A DNA stretch of 6,180 nucleotides from Candidatus Nanohalarchaeota archaeon (GTDB lineage Archaea; EX4484-52; B79-G9). Positions 3,635-6,180 of the stretch are shown here, piece by piece. The position numbers and the translations under genes are program-made. Under the pieces are notes generated by a model, which searched no databases, had not been told where the DNA came from, and saw only the letters and a list, made by a program, of their open reading frames with translations. The DNA is taken from assembly GCA_030635525.1 (NCBI GenBank), contig DAOVYR010000067.1:1-6180 (forward strand). Reading direction: 5' to 3'. Every line of letters begins with the position of its first letter. Within the stretch, counting starts at the first letter, position 1.

Positions 3635-6180
3635 ATGAAAAAATCCTTTATACCGGCATTCACAGCACTCATATTGCTTCTTCTAACCCTTTCATCCCCT
3701 GCACATTCTGTCTACGGTCCGCAGGCGCACTTAACCGAAACCATAACCGCCTCATACGACACAACCGGTCTTGACGGCGCAAGCGGCACACCTGCGACTC
3801 TGGCCCGCACAGGCTACATCGAAGTATCGGTCCCCAACACCGACGACGTCCTCCAGTACATCCGCCTCAACCTCTCATCCAACGCAGAAACAAACACAAA
3901 CATCGAAAAATGGAACAGCAACCTCACCGCATACCGTGACTATGCCCTCTCCAACCCAACCCTTCAGGACCGCACCCGCATGTACCTAAACACAACCATA
4001 GGCAACCAACAGCTGACCTACACCCCGGCGTACAACTGGGCGCCGCCAATCAACCTCTCCATGACTGTAGTCAACACGCAGGCTGGAAATGACCTCTACT
4101 CGATAAACCACACAGAAACCTCCATAAACACAATGTTCTTCAACTTCACAATAAGAAACGACGCGCAAGCAGGCAACAAAAACTACGCAGGCGCAAACGT
4201 CACAGTAACAATAAGATTCAACAAAAGCTCATCAACCCAGTCATCCGCAAGCATAGACCACACAACCCTCCAGTACACAGCAGGCACAGCAACCCTATCT
4301 GACAGCGGCGGCGGCGCAGACAACGACACAATCCTCTGGCAGGGTCCCCTAAGCGCAGCACAGGAACTATACGTCACATTCAACGCCACAATACAGGGCA
4401 GCGTAAACTATCAGGGCAAAACAAACAACCTTAACGGCGAAACATCAGATGTAGGCACCCGCGCAGAATACACAAACAACACCCATGTAATATCAGAGAT
4501 AACATTCACGCACCTGTTTACAAGAGGTCCCGTAAGAGAAGGCGTTGACCTGACAAGAGGCAATCCTTGGCGCGTAAAAACCTTCATAAGAAACATGGCA
4601 AACGCATCAGTCGCAGCCAGTGAGCACAACCTGACATACAACATCACCTCATGGCGCGTCTACAACGTAACAGCCGCAACCGGCGAGATATCAAGCCTTA
4701 AGGACAGCAACGACAACCTGAACCATGTCCTGGGCATCGACCAGCAATACACAATACCAGACTTCATACTAACAACCGACGCAAAACCCTACATTGCCCC
4801 ATACTTCGACTGGCATGTCCTTTGGAACGACACAGACCCATACATATACAGCGGCACAGTCAACATCACAATGCAATTACCTATTCTCTATGAGATAGAC
4901 CTCGTCGCCACAAAAGAAACCTCAGACGAATTCACCCCGCAAATAGTTGGCTCAACACTTCTAAGATACAACGTAACAGCCATGCACACCGGTGCAGCAA
5001 GCAGCGAAGTAGAATCAGGCAAAATCCAGATATACTCAAGTATACCAAACAAAGACACAACCAACAGCGGCTACGCAAACCTGACAATCGGCGAAAGCAC
5101 ATACAAAGTCTACTACATAAACGCAAGCGGCACATACGAGCTAGACACATCAGACCCGGACCTCTCAATAACAATAACCCAGTCAACACAGACATCAAAC
5201 GGCTCAATCGTCCTTGACATAACAGACCTTTCACAAGTCGACAGGGTTGTGGGTGGCGATGTAGGCCTCAACTTGACACCGACAGACCGCATCACACTGT
5301 ATTACGAGCTGGATGCATACGAAAACAGCACAGGTAGCGGTGTATCCGGCATAGACGACGGGGAATGGTACCACTTTGACGGCAACCAGACCCTCTGGAC
5401 CCAGTCCGGCACATACATAACAGTCCAAAATTCCGACTTGAGGATCGCGTCCCTAAACAGCCTGAGTGCCTGGAAACAGCTCATCAGCTATGATCCTGCA
5501 AACCCCGAACTCGTAAACGTCACAATAAGTCTCACTGTGATAGGAGAAATTAACAACATAAAATTTGCCGACTACGTACCGACAGGCATCACAAACACAA
5601 CCGCCGTCACACTCACCCTTGACGGCAGTCCATGGAACGAAAACATTCATTACAACCGGACAAACCTCGGCACAACCCTTACAAGCGACGGTATGAACGT
5701 CACAGTCTGGGAATACACAAACGTGACCCCGAGTAGTGCCGGATGGAACTTCACAGACAATAATCTATTGCTCACATACATTATGAACATTTCATCTGCA
5801 GGAGTCTACGTCCTGCCCGTGCAGATTGCAGCATTCGACCCTGCCGTAAACCAGGGAATATCCTTGACGAGATACGGCGCAATAAGAATCATCGTACCGG
5901 AAAAACAACTGCCTCTGATAATCAGCGAGGACGAAGAACTGACATTAGCAAAAACAATCTTCGTTGGAAAGCCGCCAGTCTTCAGAAAATCAGTCACAAT
6001 ATACAATCCGAACAGCCGTCCGACAAAGTCCCAATTTCGGACCGAAATATTCAAAGATGCCGTATCAACATACGTTACATACTATAATCTCTATGGTGAA
6101 AGCCTCAAAGAATCACCCCTGGTGGACAGAGTTGACAGCCGCATGTATGCTTACTGGGAAACCACGATAAATCCTCACGA
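3635..6180 (+). CDS. Large exported, sequon-rich surface protein (S-layer-like), 3' end beyond window
   Basis: An uninterrupted reading frame of 848 codons runs off the right edge, so the gene is partial. Residues 1-25 are a classic Sec signal peptide: Lys-Lys start, a hydrophobic core rich in Leu and Ile, and a likely cleavage after AHS (23-25). The mature part has no cysteine in the visible region. It is rich in Asn, Thr and Ser and carries about 30 N-X-S/T sequons spread up to about residue 719, none in the last 130 residues. It looks like a chain of beta-sandwich modules. Stretches near 420-480 and 627-735 resemble DUF11-like or Ig-like surface repeats (for example the ADYVPTG turn followed by a closing GVYVLPVQIA strand). 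These features suggest an S-layer or other cell-surface glycoprotein; no enzyme motif was seen. The anchor or C-terminal membrane helix would lie outside the window. The ATG at 3635 is the only in-frame start after the stop at 3587 that keeps the signal peptide. It is more GC-rich than fic and the ATPase gene, with codons ending strongly in C and A. No named family is recognised. Confidence 0.88.
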   Translation, partial: MKKSFIPAFTALILLLLTLSSPAHSVYGPQAHLTETITASYDTTGLDGASGTPATLARTGYIEVSVPNTDDVLQYIRLNLSSNAETNTNIEKWNSNLTAYRDYALSNPTLQDRTRMYLNTTIGNQQLTYTPAYNWAPPINLSMTVVNTQAGNDLYSINHTETSINTMFFNFTIRNDAQAGNKNYAGANVTVTIRFNKSSSTQSSASIDHTTLQYTAGTATLSDSGGGADNDTILWQGPLSAAQELYVTFNATIQGSVNYQGKTNNLNGETSDVGTRAEYTNNTHVISEITFTHLFTRGPVREGVDLTRGNPWRVKTFIRNMANASVAASEHNLTYNITSWRVYNVTAATGEISSLKDSNDNLNHVLGIDQQYTIPDFILTTDAKPYIAPYFDWHVLWNDTDPYIYSGTVNITMQLPILYEIDLVATKETSDEFTPQIVGSTLLRYNVTAMHTGAASSEVESGKIQIYSSIPNKDTTNSGYANLTIGESTYKVYYINASGTYELDTSDPDLSITITQSTQTSNGSIVLDITDLSQVDRVVGGDVGLNLTPTDRITLYYELDAYENSTGSGVSGIDDGEWYHFDGNQTLWTQSGTYITVQNSDLRIASLNSLSAWKQLISYDPANPELVNVTISLTVIGEINNIKFADYVPTGITNTTAVTLTLDGSPWNENIHYNRTNLGTTLTSDGMNVTVWEYTNVTPSSAGWNFTDNNLLLTYIMNISSAGVYVLPVQIAAFDPAVNQGISLTRYGAIRIIVPEKQLPLIISEDEELTLAKTIFVGKPPVFRKSVTIYNPNSRPTKSQFRTEIFKDAVSTYVTYYNLYGESLKESPLVDRVDSRMYAYWETTINPH

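Noticed and set aside
3986..5650. Many minus-strand open frames of 60-100 residues opposite the exported protein gene
   Set aside because: All lie antisense to one continuous 848-codon frame with a signal peptide and biased codon use. They have no promoters or ribosome binding sites and arise from the rarity of stop-complementary triplets on that strand.
1..6180. CRISPR array, tRNA, rRNA or insertion sequence
   Set aside because: I saw no regularly spaced repeats, cloverleaf, rRNA signature, transposase motif or terminal inverted repeats in the window.

Overview
The window reads as a piece of an archaeal chromosome. Three signals point there. Archaeal TATA boxes sit a fixed distance of about 27 bases upstream of two start codons, giving leaderless mRNAs. 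A GGGGTGAT ribosome binding site matches the archaeal 16S rRNA 3' end. The window ends in a large Sec-exported surface protein dense in N-glycosylation sequons. The lineage cannot be fixed from the sequence; a poorly cultivated archaeal group is plausible, but that is inference.

Layout. Positions 1-81 hold the promoter region of a Fic-family (AMPylation-type) protein gene, with a symmetrical array of ACTAA/TTAGT boxes just upstream of the TATA box. The fic gene (82-1431, +) is followed by a 112-base spacer. That spacer carries two nearly identical 13-bp palindromes 33 bp apart, then a TATA box and a leaderless ATPase gene of the AAA/DUF4143 type (1544-2800, +). A short gap separates this convergently from a small five-helix membrane protein related to the 'conserved TM helix' part of MscS-like proteins (2824-3459, -). 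A 175-base divergent promoter region (3460-3634) then leads to a large exported protein gene (3635 to beyond 6180, +), which is open to the window edge: 848 codons with no stop.

How the parts relate. The Fic and ATPase genes are both AT-rich. Each has its own leaderless promoter with a palindromic candidate operator directly upstream, so they look like two separately controlled accessory genes rather than one operon. The membrane protein and the exported protein are divergently transcribed and may be coordinated as cell-envelope genes, but no direct functional link is visible. The last gene is probably a surface-layer or other cell-surface glycoprotein: signal peptide, no cysteine, about 30 N-X-S/T sequons and beta-rich modules.

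The most noteworthy signals are the two unlike candidate operator arrays, the strand-dependent third-codon-position bias and the large sequon-rich, cysteine-free exported protein. No RNA gene, CRISPR array, insertion sequence or attachment site was recognised.
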